From Prostheceraeus crozeri (lineage: Eukaryota; Platyhelminthes; Polycladida; Euryleptidae), in contig CAJQUW010004618.1 in the NCBI GenBank assembly GCA_907163375.1, positions 98,501-162,500 of the forward strand: a stretch of DNA of 64,000 nt, read 5' to 3'. Below the pieces are notes generated by a model that worked only from the letters and a program-made list of their open reading frames with translations, did no database searches and had not been told where the DNA came from. This document shows positions 20,208-30,225 of this stretch, in pieces; positions within the stretch are counted from its first letter, which is position 1, and each line of letters starts with the position of its first letter. The position numbers were made by a program, and so were the translations under genes.

Positions 20208-23200
20208 ATGAATCGTGAAATGTCTCTCGGACAAACGTCTAGGATTGATGAATTAATCAAGAAACAAACTGCTGAGTTTGATGCGCAAATTAAACATAGT
20301 AAACGTAGTAAACGTATTAAAAAACAGAAACGTAGTAGGCGTAGTATTAGACGTAATATTAAAAAACAGAAAAGTGGAACAAAAGAAATATTAGAAACTC
20401 CTATTACTGATATCTTTTTTGATGATAGAATTAAGGATGAGCTTGGTGATGATTTATGTAATTTATTTAATCCAAATGAAATTAAATATGAAAATGTATC
20501 TTTTATTAATGTAGTAAATGATATGCGGAAACTTTTAGCAAATGGTAAAATTATTAATTTACTTGGAAAAGTTGTTAAAGATCAGGAAAATATAATTCAA
20601 AATTTTTACGTAACCTTCTATAATAAAAAATCATTTGAAACATGGTTTTCGAATCTGGATGAGAAATCCGATGCTAACGAATGGATTTTTACAGGTAATA
20701 TTAAATATGAAGATTTTGGAATGAAGTTAGTACAAAGATCGCATAGAGGGGCAGGGATTAATATGAAATATAGAATCAAAGAATGTTTCGGTGAATATTG
20801 TTATATTCCTTCTGAAGATTTTTGTTTTATTAAATGTTATAATGTTTTACGAGGTTTTAATGAAGAACAAGGAGAAATGATGAAAGAAATGTTTAATAAT
20901 TTTTTATATAAAGAGAAAGCCACATCTAGAACAGGAGTAATGTCAAACTGCAAATTTTCTCAATTCAATAAATATTTTGGAGAATGCGTTCAATATTATA
21001 GTCCTGCCAATCGTCATTTAAATCCTAGAGGAATTGAAACGTTTCATAATTATGTTTATTACAATTATTTTCACGCAGGTTCAACAATTGGTCACTATTG
21101 TTTAATTAATAAATCTCATAAAATAAAAGCTATTAGAGAAATTGAAAATAATTTCAAACCCATATATAAAACAGTTACTGATGAAAATCTAACAACGCGT
21201 CCATATAAAATCATAACAAAGAAAAAAATTGACTATAGTTCAACATATATTTGGGATCTCGAAACTTTTCCTGATCCTAACTGTTCAACAGCTCATCCTA
21301 TTCCTTACGCTGTAGGAGCTATTAATTTTAATAAATTTATATGTTGTTTACCGAAACAAAGATTGAAAGAATTAGAAACACGTTTGTTAAGTGATATGAT
21401 TAAAATTAAACGATCAAAAGATGAAGATGAAATTAAAAAACTTAAAAAACAGATTAATGAGTATAATAATTTAACTGAATTAGAATTTAATAAACTTCAA
21501 AATTGTGTGAAAATATTTACGAGAACTGAGGATGATGAATGTCCGATCGGGGGAAACCCAGAGGACGTATGTCCGATCCATCAATTTTTTAAAACTCTAG
21601 GAAAATTTAATTATTCGAGAGTAACTTTAATAGCTCACAATTCATCAGGTTTTGATTCCTATTTTCCGATAAAAGCTAATTTTAAATTATCTAAACCGCC
21701 TCTTAAAACTTCAAGAGGAATATTGACTGCTTCATTACAAAATCCTTATACAACTGAATGTGTTAGTAGATATATTCAAAAATCTCTTAGATTTAAAAAC
21801 AATATGAAAAAAGATTCACTTTCAGGTAAATTAGCACTTCAAACTATTATAATGAAATGTAGTTATCAACATGTAAAAACAAGTCTTTCTAAATGGTGTG
21901 AGAATTTTAAAATTCCTGCGAATGTGTGTAAATTAAATTATGAAATTGGAGACATAACACATGAAAATTATAAAGAAAAAGAAAATGAATGGAGACCATA
22001 TTTAGTTAACGATATTCTTTCTTTAGCTTTTTGTATCTACAAATATAATAATGTTATGCGAGATTTAGTTGGTGAAGATATAACTACTAATTTAACATCC
22101 TCTGCTTTAACATTTAACGGTTGGATGAAAAGCGTACAAAATGACAATATAAATATTCATTCTCATATAGATTTATGGGCTAGAAATTATATTAGAAAAT
22201 CTGTTAAAGGTGGAAGAGTTTCAGCAAATATAAGAAAATACATATCGCCATTTTGTAGCATCTTGTTACCAATATTAAAACAGTATTTACCTGGTCGCTA
22301 CGCTGGTGGGGCTTTGTCCCCTGGCCGCTACGCTGGTGGGGCTTTGTTCCTTGGAAGTAATTTAATAGATTTAATGAAACAGTATCGAGATTTAGGAGAT
22401 AAAACTGAAATTTGTAAGAAAATTTCAAATCAACTACTTGAACAAAAAAATGAATTTCTAATGGCTTTTGATGCAACATCTTTATATCCATCAGCTATGT
22501 ATGATGAAAATTCAGAATAACCTAAAGCTGAATCAGCTAGAAAATTTCGTCAAGAAGAAGAGTGGAAAATAGTATATAAATTTAATACTCAAACATTTGG
22601 ACCTAAAACTGGAATATTCTCTGTTGTGTTTCAATATCCGAATGATATGTTTTTCCAACCAGTTCCTATAAAAGATAAAGTTAAAAATCAAAATAATAAT
22701 TCTCATGTAAAAGTAATCAGATTTAGAAATGGTATATGTTATGATGTATTAACTTCTGTAGACATACAAGAAATTGTTAGATGTGGGGGAAAAATCTTAC
22801 ATATTACTGATGGTATAATTTATGAAAAAAATTATCAAGTTTCACCATTTCGAAATTATATTGAAAAGCTTTTTAATTTGAGAAAAAGATATAAAACAGA
22901 AGGAAATACTGTAGGTGATGAGTTAATTAAATTATTGATGAATTCGCTATATGGCAAAACTGTGCAAAAAGATATAACCACTAAATATCATTTATGGAAT
23001 GAGAATACATTGAGAAAAAAGTTCACTCAAGAAGTAAAAGATTATGAAAAATTAAATGATGAACAATATTTAGCGAAAGTAGAAATGGAAGATGATGAAT
23101 TTCTCAAAACTAATATTGTAAAAGATGGGAAGACGTCATTCATGCCATCACACTTAGGTTCTTTCATTCTTTCTCACTCTAGAAGAATCATGAATAACTT

Positions 23201-23744
23201 TATTTTAGAAATTAATGGTTTCAAAGAAAAATACATTCATTATACAGATACTGATTCAATATATATTTCCAATGAGCTCTTTAATAAATTAGACGCTGCT
23301 GGATATGTTGGAGGAGAATTGTGTCAAGGGAAAAATGATTATGGAAATGGTGGAATTATTTTTGCAATGTTTATTGCACCTAAAGTAAAATACTGTATTA
23401 CTGTAGATGAGCAAGGGAGACTTAGTGAAAAGAAAACATTCAAAGGATATTCACAAGATAAAGTAAAAGTAGAAGATTTTCTAAAATTATATTCGGGTAA
23501 AACATTATCGACTACAGTTAATAAACCATGGAAAAGATCTTTAGAAACTGGAATTAGTATTCCTGATAAAAATAATAATACTGAAGAAAAAAAATTCTCT
23601 GGTCAAATAAATATTCTTAAACGTCAAGCACCTGATGAAAATGAAATTATGTTACCTTATAACGGAGAAGATATTCAAGCTGAAATATTTCAAACAATCA
23701 TCTGTGAGAGTAATTTAAGTGATGATGATGACACGTGGGAATAA
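20208..23744 (+). pseudogene. PolB: Polinton protein-primed-type DNA polymerase B (broken)
   Basis: The region carries the family-B motifs in order. There is a strongly basic N-terminus (KRSKRIKKQKRSRRSIRRN). The 3'-5' exonuclease follows, with WDLETF (about 21252) and HNSSGFD (about 21637). The polymerase motifs are FDATSLYPS (about 22467), LLMNSLYGKT (about 22935) and YTDTDS (about 23240). This is the replicative enzyme of the element. A GC-rich 33-bp direct duplication (22287-22352) lies between the exonuclease and polymerase domains. It is broken. Confidence 0.9.
22287..22352 (+). repeat. GC-rich 33-bp direct duplication in the PolB region
   Basis: Two adjacent units, each containing CGCTACGCTGGTGGGGCTTT, sit in otherwise very AT-rich coding sequence and encode two PGRYAGGAL peptides. 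Each unit carries GCTACGC (complement GCGTAGC, the GC-NNN-GC mini-hairpin form) and a GGGxxxxxCCC pairing. Base composition unlike the neighbours suggests a mobile mini-hairpin cassette that was later duplicated. Confidence 0.75.
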
Positions 23745-23754
23745 TAATTTTTTT

Positions 23755-23915
23755 ATTACATCTGAAAATGTATAACATCTAAAAATTTTATAACATCTAA
23801 AAAATTTATAACATCTAAAAAATTTATAACATCTAAAAAATTTATTACATCTAAAAACTTATTACATCTAAAAACTTATTACATCTAAAAATTTTATTAC
23901 ATATGAAAATATATT
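23755..23915. repeat. Tandem 16-19-bp AT-rich repeats between convergent genes
   Basis: About nine imperfect copies of a unit containing ATNACATCTAAAAA (AACATCTAAAAAATTTAT and TTACATCTAAAAACT forms) fill the gap between the polymerase region and the minus-strand clamp-like region. It is positioned where transcripts from the two strands end. A transcription-end or replication role is possible but not shown. Confidence 0.9.
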
Positions 23916-23939
23916 TATCGAATATTTTGGTATTTTCTA

Positions 23940-25253
23940 TTAAGTTTTATCATATAATGTTTTATCAAAAGATAATTTAAATTTATTTTCACTAACTATT
24001 GATTCTTCATCATCATCAATTGATTCTTCATCATCATCATAAATTGATTCTTCAACATCATAAATTACACTTTTTGGTATAGGATGCCATTCCTTGATAG
24101 GATACCATTCTCTTATTGGAATATCTAACTCTAAATTACATTTTTTATCTGATAATAATATAATAGAGAAAAATATTGGTCTTTGATCTCTTTTGGAAAA
24201 TTTAATAACACCACCATAATCTGAATCACTTTTAGTTTTTATTAAAGATGATAAAATTTTAAATTGATTAGATGTAAATCCTAATTTAAATTTTGTAGAC
24301 CCGACACATAGTTGTCTAACAGTATCTTCAACTATACCATCATTATTATTTTCAATTGTAAGAAAATGAAATTTAGATAAATTTTTATAATTACTAATAT
24401 TTTTATAATCTTTTTTACCATTTACACCATTTTCAGATGTTTCAGAATCATCATCTATATTATTATCATTATTATCATAAGATTCTTTAAGATCAAGCAA
24501 AGCCCTAGAACCTTCAGTTCGTTTATTATGATTATGATTATGGACATTGTTAATAGTATAAGGTGTTGTCCACATATAAATTTTTTCTTGTTGAGCTAAA
24601 CCATTTATGTAAGATTTTAATAAATTAATATTTAAATTGGAATATAATCCTATATAAGTATCATCATCATATCTTTGGGGCATTTCTAATGTTTCTTGTT
24701 TATAAATTGTATCTCTATAATAAACTTGGCATAATAATTCTTCATTATGTTTTTTACTCTCTATATGAATGTTATATTGATTTTGTTCATCAACAAATAA
24801 TCTAATTTTTTCTTTGGAAAAAGATTTTAATTTTTTAACTAATTCTCTAACATTAATATAATTAATAATTTTATTTTCTATCCAATCAGTATTACTAATC
24901 GGCAAAACTGCTCTAATAAAACCATAAACATTATTATGACCTATTATAACCATATTTTCTTTATTTAATTCCACATAAGCTACATCATTATATTTACTTA
25001 CAATATCCATAAATTTTATAAATGGATCACCCGGAAATAAACAATAGTTAGTTTCTATAGAAGGTCAACCTTTTGTTTGTTCTCTAAATATTTCGGCTTG
25101 TAATTGAAATAAAATATTAACATCTATACATGGATTTGTAATAGTATTATTATTATTATCAAAACATTTATTTCCAAATCCCGTTGATCTCGTCGAATAA
25201 GAAGAACAGGATGATGCGGACGAATATAATTTTTTTAAATTTGGTTTATCCAT
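23940..25253 (-). pseudogene. Polinton sliding-clamp-like (PCNA-like) protein, broken
   Basis: Within the longest frame (23940-25010), residues 1-110 follow the order of a PCNA N-terminal domain: DVAYVELNKENMVIIGHNNV, then INVRELVKKLKSFSKEKIRL and FVDEQNQYNIHIES, like the PCNA stretch running from the inter-strand segment into VNLTSMSKILK and the strand after it. After an Asn/Asp-rich spacer, residues about 205-305 (KFKLGFTSNQFKILSSLIK, VIKFSKRDQRPIFFSIILL, CNLELDIPI) resemble a second clamp domain. The C-terminus is an acidic tail with repeated DDDEES. A clamp-like processivity factor beside a DNA polymerase makes biological sense. The assignment rests on pattern resemblance, not a search. 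Confidence 0.4.
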
Positions 25254-25328
25254 TTTTTTATTTTTATTAGAAAAAATTTTATTTTTTTATTTTTATTAGA
25301 AAAAATTTTATTTTTTTATTGTTAAAAA
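25254..25328. promoter_or_regulatory. Bidirectional AT-rich promoter region, duplicated
   Basis: A 75-bp gap between divergently transcribed regions contains two tandem copies of a roughly 33-bp unit, TTTTTATTTTTATTAGAAAAA followed by ATTTTA. The plus-strand gene starts at GTTAAAAAATG and the minus-strand one in a matching A-rich context (CCATTTTTTTA read forward). A similar leader (ATTTTTTTATTAAAAAATG) precedes the ATPase gene, so this is probably the element's promoter/leader type. Confidence 0.5.
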
Positions 25329-26217
25329 ATGATGTTACCAAATGTTGGTGGAGGTGCATATATCCCGAATAATCGTGAATTAGAAATAGAGATAGAAAAT
25401 TATATTATGAAAACTGGAGACGTTTTATCTGGTCCATTGCAACCTTCTATTCTTCCGCAACAAAATACAGAGTTAACAAATAAACAATATGTTGATACAC
25501 AAATCAATGACTTAAAAGAAAAATATATAAACGATGTTTTGGTTCCACTGATGAATGAATTAAAGTTGCTTAAACTTAATGACAAATCACTAAACGAAAA
25601 ATTATTAAAACTTGATAAAAAGGATAGAGAGCTAGAAGCAGATATAGCAAAACTTTTTAAAAAGATTTCAGAACAATCAAAAATTTTAATATTACTTTCT
25701 ATAAAGTTAAAATCTGCAGTCATTAAAAATAAACATCAGATAAAAATGTTAAAAGAACAATTAGAAGATGAAATAGAAAAACTACCTGAAAGAATTAAAA
25801 AAAATTTAAAGCAGTTACAAACTACATTCCAAAAAAGTGTTGATGAATTAAGTTCTAAAATTACTCAACAAATGAAAAAGATGAATAGAATAATCAATGA
25901 AGTAAACTCACTTAATGAAAAAGTTGTTAAAAATGAAAACTCTTAAAATCAATTTAGGAAATGAATTAAAGAAAAATTTACAAGAAAACTCTAAAGAAAA
26001 TAAAGAACAGTTAGATGCTGTTAAAGGACAATTAGATGTTCTTAAAATTAAGTTAAATGCACTTAAAACGGCATTGAAGATTAATTAGCAGAAAATGCAA
26101 GTTAATAGAAAAGAAATTAAAGTACATCAAACGCTGCTTGACGCAATAGATAAAGTGCAACAGTCAATTAATAAAGTTATCTCGAAGTTGTTGTCCATTC
26201 ACAAACGTAAATCTTAA
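25329..26217 (+). pseudogene. Polinton fibre-like coiled-coil protein (broken)
   Basis: The N-terminal part reads GDVLSGPLQPSI, then ELTNKQYVDTQI. This closely resembles the GxxMTGPL...AxxKQYVD motif repeated in phage tail fibres. It is followed by well over a hundred residues of heptad-patterned, Lys/Glu/Leu-rich coiled coil (LLKLNDKSLNEKLLKLDKKD and on). A short N-terminal tail plus trimeric-type coiled coil is the architecture of fibre and spike proteins. It lies next to the Gly/Ala-rich protein and the major capsid gene. A role as virion spike is inference. The region is broken. Confidence 0.5.
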
Positions 26218-26259
26218 CACATAGATATTTTTCCCAAAAGTCAAATTTAATCTTAAAAA

Positions 26260-26826
26260 ATGCCTATAATTTACAAACACAATCTTAAACATTTTGCTTC
26301 AAATCAAAAAATTTCTCATGAACCATCTATGAAATCTGTTTACCATTATGACAGTGTAGAAACAATCGGAACACAAATGTTCCTAGGCACCGCAGGTGCC
26401 GTTCAAAAAGAAGGGGCTGGCATCTTTTCTGGTATTGGAAGTATCGTTAACTTAATTAAAAATAATAAAGATTTGATTACATCTGCTGCAAAAGGAGCAG
26501 TTGCTATAGGTAGTACAGCTAGTGCAATATCAAATGCTGTTAAGTCTCAAAACGAATTAAAACAACTAGAAGCTATTCGTAAACTTAGGAATGATTCTGA
26601 AGAACTAAAAAATTTAAAAAAACTTTCAGAGGAAACAAAAAATAAAATTGCTAACATAGATGTTGGGGAAACCTTGAGGAGCGGAGCTCCGTCTGATAGT
26701 AAACATAAGAAGAAATCAGGCGTAGCCATAAAACGTTCAATTGAAGAAATAAGAGGTAATGGTGTTAATAGCAACCTTCGGTCTAACCAGCAAAGCTGTA
26801 GCGGAGCTGGTCTAGCAAAATTCTAA
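26260..26826 (+). CDS. Polinton Gly/Ala-rich capsid-associated protein
   Basis: 188 residues. The N-terminus is polar. Residues about 50-90 (GAGIFSGIGSIVNLIKNNKD and then LITSAAKGAVAIGSTASAIS) are an amphipathic, Gly/Ala-rich segment like those of membrane-active minor virion proteins. A helical charged stretch and a basic C-terminus follow. Three GC-rich mini-hairpins lie within the coding sequence (26386-26400, 26678-26690, 26786-26811), the last right at its 3' end. It sits directly before the major capsid gene. The family is not identified; a membrane-penetration or minor core role is inference. Confidence 0.6.
   Translation: MPIIYKHNLKHFASNQKISHEPSMKSVYHYDSVETIGTQMFLGTAGAVQKEGAGIFSGIGSIVNLIKNNKDLITSAAKGAVAIGSTASAISNAVKSQNELKQLEAIRKLRNDSEELKNLKKLSEETKNKIANIDVGETLRSGAPSDSKHKKKSGVAIKRSIEEIRGNGVNSNLRSNQQSCSGAGLAKF
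26386..26400. repeat. Mini-hairpin GGCACC-GCA-GGTGCC
   Basis: A perfect 6-bp stem with a 3-nt loop inside the Gly/Ala-rich protein gene, in AT-rich surroundings. It belongs to the set of short GC-rich hairpins scattered in this Polinton. Confidence 0.85.
26678..26690. repeat. Mini-hairpin GGAGC-GGA-GCTCC
   Basis: A perfect 5-bp stem with a 3-nt loop. Its centre is the GC-NNN-GC heptamer also seen in the terminal hairpin loops. Confidence 0.85.
26786..26811. repeat. Compound mini-hairpin ACCAGC...GCTGGT
   Basis: The outer 6-bp arms (26786-26791 and 26806-26811) enclose two inner GC-NNN-GC heptamers, GCAAAGC and GCGGAGC. It lies at the 3' end of the Gly/Ala-rich protein gene. Confidence 0.8.
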
Positions 26827-26924
26827 AATATATTTTTTAGTAAAATTATTTTAGTAAAATTATTTCAGTAAAAATTTTTTCTGTCTGTGAGAAAAAACAA
26901 AAAGTCAAATTATTTTTTATAAAA

Positions 26925-28258
26925 ATGTCTTCGCTTATCGAAAATAAATTTAGATTAGACGATCCTCCGTTCGTCAGTTATAATCAAAAAAAGAATGACT
27001 ATATAAGAATTGCTATGAATCCCGGATCTTCCAGTAGAGTGAATACTGGAGGTGATTTAATTTTTGAAGTTGATAATCAACAAAGTTATTTATATCTACC
27101 TGATTCATTTTTACACTGTGAATATTCTTTATATAGTGATGCCAATTTTACAACACCATTACCTGATACCGATAATATTGCACTAGAGAATAATTTCTTT
27201 CCAAAATTATTTACACAAATGCGTTTAGATGTTGCAACTCAAAATATAGAAACAATAAGTGATTCTCCAGGTGTAATTGATACAATGCTTAGATTTGTAA
27301 CAATTGGTGAAAATAATAAAAAGTATGAAATCAAAGGTTTGTTTCCTGATACTAATGATGGTATAATTGTTGATGATTAAACTCACGCTGGAACAGATGC
27401 AGCAGGAATTGCGAAAGATGTAGAAAATATTGCAAAACATTTAAATAAAACAAATAATGATGCATATAAAGAAAGACGTGAGTTTAACAAGAAAAGTAAG
27501 CAAACAGTAAATTGGTCATTGTCTCCATTATTCGGATATTTAGATTATGATAAAATATCATATCAATTAAAATTTAAATTAATAATTCATCGTACAGCAA
27601 ATAATGAATTAATCTTTTTTGGTAAGACTGGAAAAAAAGCATATTTAAAAATTGATAGACTTGAATGGTGGATTAAGCATATTACTCCTAGTTTAGAGAT
27701 TGAAACAGCTATTGCAAAAAGATTAAATACTAACAAACCAATTCCAGTTAATTTTCTAAAGAGTACTGCTAGTTCAGTAACTTTTCCGAACAAAGATTTA
27801 ACTGGCATTTTACTAGAATTGCGAATACTCCAAGATATTTATTACTCACTTTTCAAAGAAATAATTCTCCAAGTTTTGATAAGAACAACAATCTTTTTCA
27901 TATTAATACAATTCGAAGTTTACAAGTTTCATTAAATCAAACCCGATATCCAATTGATCCATTAAGATTCGATGATACCAATAATCAATTTATGGAACGA
28001 TATGATTCTTATCGAAATCTTTTTATAGAATTTGGAGTTGAACCACAATTAACTCCTGGAGATTGGAGACATTTATATCCTGTTTTCTGTTTCGATTTAA
28101 GTGCACAATCTGAAGATATTATCAAGACTGGTTGTGATGTAACAATTAATATTGAAAAGAAAGATTCCACAACTTCATTGATAGCTTATGGTTTATTGCT
28201 AGAAGATGCAAAATATTCTATTGAAATTCTTAATGGAAAGATGGTGAGGATTAATTAA
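26925..28258 (+). pseudogene. Polinton major capsid protein, double jelly-roll (broken)
   Basis: Starts MSSLIENKFRLDDPPFVSYN in the element's usual A-rich context. Recognisable segments are the early strand-rich part (SYLYLPDSFLHCEYSLYS, NNFFPKLFTQMRLDVATQ), a central part (NWSLSPLFGYLDYDKISYQL), and a C-terminal part (RYPIDPLRFDD, ERYDSYRNLFIEFGVEPQLT, DWRHLYPVFCFDLSAQSEDI). Order and spacing match Polinton double-jelly-roll capsid proteins. A total span of about 440 codons is normal. It is broken. Confidence 0.8.
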
Positions 28259-28367
28259 TTTTTTTCATAACTAGAATAGATCAAATTTTTTTTAGTAATT
28301 AGTAATAACATTTTTTCGTAACTAGAATAGATTAAAATTTTTCGTAACTTAAAATTTTTTATTAAAA

Positions 28368-28850
28368 ATGTCGCAAGCGAAAAGTAATAATAATAAAACT
28401 GTTGAATTAAAATTACGTAATATTGTTGACAAAAATACCCCTAAAACTATTACTATTAATAAAAAAAAGTATTACATAAGTAAACCAATGATAGAGAATA
28501 TTAAATTACAAGAAGAAAAGAATGGCGGGATTCTCCCATTAATTCCACTAATAATAGGAGGCATAGCAGCTGCAGGAAGTGTTGCAGGTGGGACAGCTGG
28601 TATTGTACAAGCAGTGAATAAAAATAAATCAGAGAAAGCAGCATTAGAAGAACAAAAACGTAATAATAAAGAGTTAGAGAAAGTTGCTAGGGGTGAAGGA
28701 ATAGTAGATAATTTTATTAGTAAATTAAATTTAGTTGATGAAGGAAAACGAGTTCTCAAAAATATTCTCCACAATGTTGATGATTTAATTGAAATTAAAG
28801 AAACTAAAGATGGTTCTGGAATATATCTAAGTCCTAGTATGATTCGGTAA
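28368..28850 (+). CDS. Polinton small membrane-active protein
   Basis: 160 residues. The N-terminal 55 are polar (KTITINKKKYYISKPMIENI). GGILPLIPLIIGGIAAAGSV and the following residues, about 55-85, form a strongly hydrophobic Gly/Ala segment, followed by a charged helix and a C-terminus ending GSGIYLSPSMIR. A hydrophobic GG(I/F)LPL...GG block with a terminal G.G(L/I)YL.P motif recurs in small proteins of other Polintons. It lies between the capsid and integrase genes. The exact role is unknown; a minor virion protein is the best guess. Confidence 0.6.
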   Translation: MSQAKSNNNKTVELKLRNIVDKNTPKTITINKKKYYISKPMIENIKLQEEKNGGILPLIPLIIGGIAAAGSVAGGTAGIVQAVNKNKSEKAALEEQKRNNKELEKVARGEGIVDNFISKLNLVDEGKRVLKNILHNVDDLIEIKETKDGSGIYLSPSMIR

Positions 28851-28902
28851 TAACCTCAGGTCCTTTGGTTCATAAGGTAAAACATTTATTTTATCTTTTA
28901 AA

Positions 28903-30225
28903 ATGAATTCTACAAATTCCGAAAATTTAATTAAATTAAAAATTTCTAATTTAGATTTATTGAATTATTTACTAAACAAACATAAAAACTCAAATTGTAA
29001 AATTTATGAAGGTAACGACAACAAACAAAGTTTGGCTACTACCTACGGTGGTGATATACAAAAAACATTAGAAAACTTTCCTGGATTTATTTGGAGTAAA
29101 TATTCGAAAGAAAAACATCTTCCTGGTCATTCATATACCGGTCCAGGAACTCGATTAGATATAAGACTAGATGAGAATAATAATCCGAAACCAGGTGAAG
29201 AACCAATAAATAGAGTAGATGCCGCAGCTTACAGGCATGATTTAGCTTATCGAAATCATGACCTAAGTTCTCGACATGCAGCTGATAAGAAGATGATTCA
29301 AGAATTAGATAGTATTCAAAATCCTACATTTAGAGAAAAAATTGAAAGAATGTTTGTTAAGAAAGCTTTACAAGCTAAAATATTATTCGGTCAGGGTTTA
29401 AATGAAACGACAGCAAAGCTGTCTGAGAGCAACGCTCGAACCTACGCCTCCGAAATTCATAAAGAATACAGAAGGCCTAAATATTTATTGAAAGTAAAAG
29501 TATTTAATAAAGATGATATTTGGAGTGCTGATCTTATTCATATGCCGAATGAAAGGGACTACAAATACGCATTGACCGTTATAGATTTATATACACGATA
29601 CGCTTGGGTAAAGCCTTTAAAAAATAAAAGTGGTCTATCAGTTAAATATGCGTTTGAAGAAATCTTTAAAGAAAGTAAGAGAAAGCCAAAAAAATTGTTT
29701 GTTGATACGGAATTTTATAACCGAAACGTTCAGCCACTATTTGAAACTGTTTATTCAACTGAAAATGCAGGGAAGGCCGTAGTGATAGAAAGATTCAATC
29801 GGACGTTAAAAAATAAATTATTCAAGAAATTTACTGAGCAAATAAATCAGAAATGGTTGAAGATATTACCAGGAATTGTAGAAGAGTACAATAATAAAGT
29901 TCATTCTGCTATTGAAGAAACTCCAAAGAATGCTTCTGACGACCCTGATTTGATAAGAAAAAAAATATTCGAGAATAATTATTCGAATGAGAGTAATCCG
30001 AATTTGCAGAAACTTAAGCCGAAATTTAAAATTGGAGATAGAGTTAGAATATTTAAATATAAGAATAAATTTGAAAAAGGCTTTGTTGGCTATTGGACTA
30101 AAGAAATATTTGAAGTTTGCAAAATAAATCAAACTTATCCGATTACTTACGAAATCAAAGATTTAGATGATGAAAATATCAGAGGCCGATTTTATCAAAA
30201 TGAATTACAACGAACTGATTTTTAA
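28903..30225 (+). CDS. INT: Polinton PLA2-like domain fused to integrase
   Basis: A 440-residue frame with two parts. Residues 70-165 contain YTGPGT (79-84), like the calcium-binding loop, and DAAAYRHDLAY (106-116), the HD..Y catalytic helix of parvovirus-type phospholipase A2 domains. Residues 185-345 are a retroviral-type integrase with WSADLI (D210), FVDTEFYN (D268) and VIERFNRTLK (E296). Residues 375-440 (KIGDRVRIFKYKNKFEKGF) form a chromo/SH3-like C-terminal domain. The integrase inserts element DNA into the host. A PLA2-like domain is normally a virion-entry function, so one frame for both is notable. The stop overlaps that of the convergent protease gene. Confidence 0.85.
   Translation: MNSTNSENLIKLKISNLDLLNYLLNKHKNSNCKIYEGNDNKQSLATTYGGDIQKTLENFPGFIWSKYSKEKHLPGHSYTGPGTRLDIRLDENNNPKPGEEPINRVDAAAYRHDLAYRNHDLSSRHAADKKMIQELDSIQNPTFREKIERMFVKKALQAKILFGQGLNETTAKLSESNARTYASEIHKEYRRPKYLLKVKVFNKDDIWSADLIHMPNERDYKYALTVIDLYTRYAWVKPLKNKSGLSVKYAFEEIFKESKRKPKKLFVDTEFYNRNVQPLFETVYSTENAGKAVVIERFNRTLKNKLFKKFTEQINQKWLKILPGIVEEYNNKVHSAIEETPKNASDDPDLIRKKIFENNYSNESNPNLQKLKPKFKIGDRVRIFKYKNKFEKGFVGYWTKEIFEVCKINQTYPITYEIKDLDDENIRGRFYQNELQRTDF
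29409..29437. repeat. Two adjacent mini-hairpins in the PLA2-integrase linker
   Basis: GACAGC-AAA-GCTGTC (29409-29423) and GAGC-AAC-GCTC (29427-29437) lie back to back exactly between the PLA2-like and integrase domains. They encode the low-complexity linker. GC content is far above the neighbouring coding sequence. Confidence 0.85.

Noticed and set aside
23755-23915. CRISPR-like array
   Set aside because: Repeats are AT-rich, imperfect and without unique spacers, inside a eukaryotic virus-like element.
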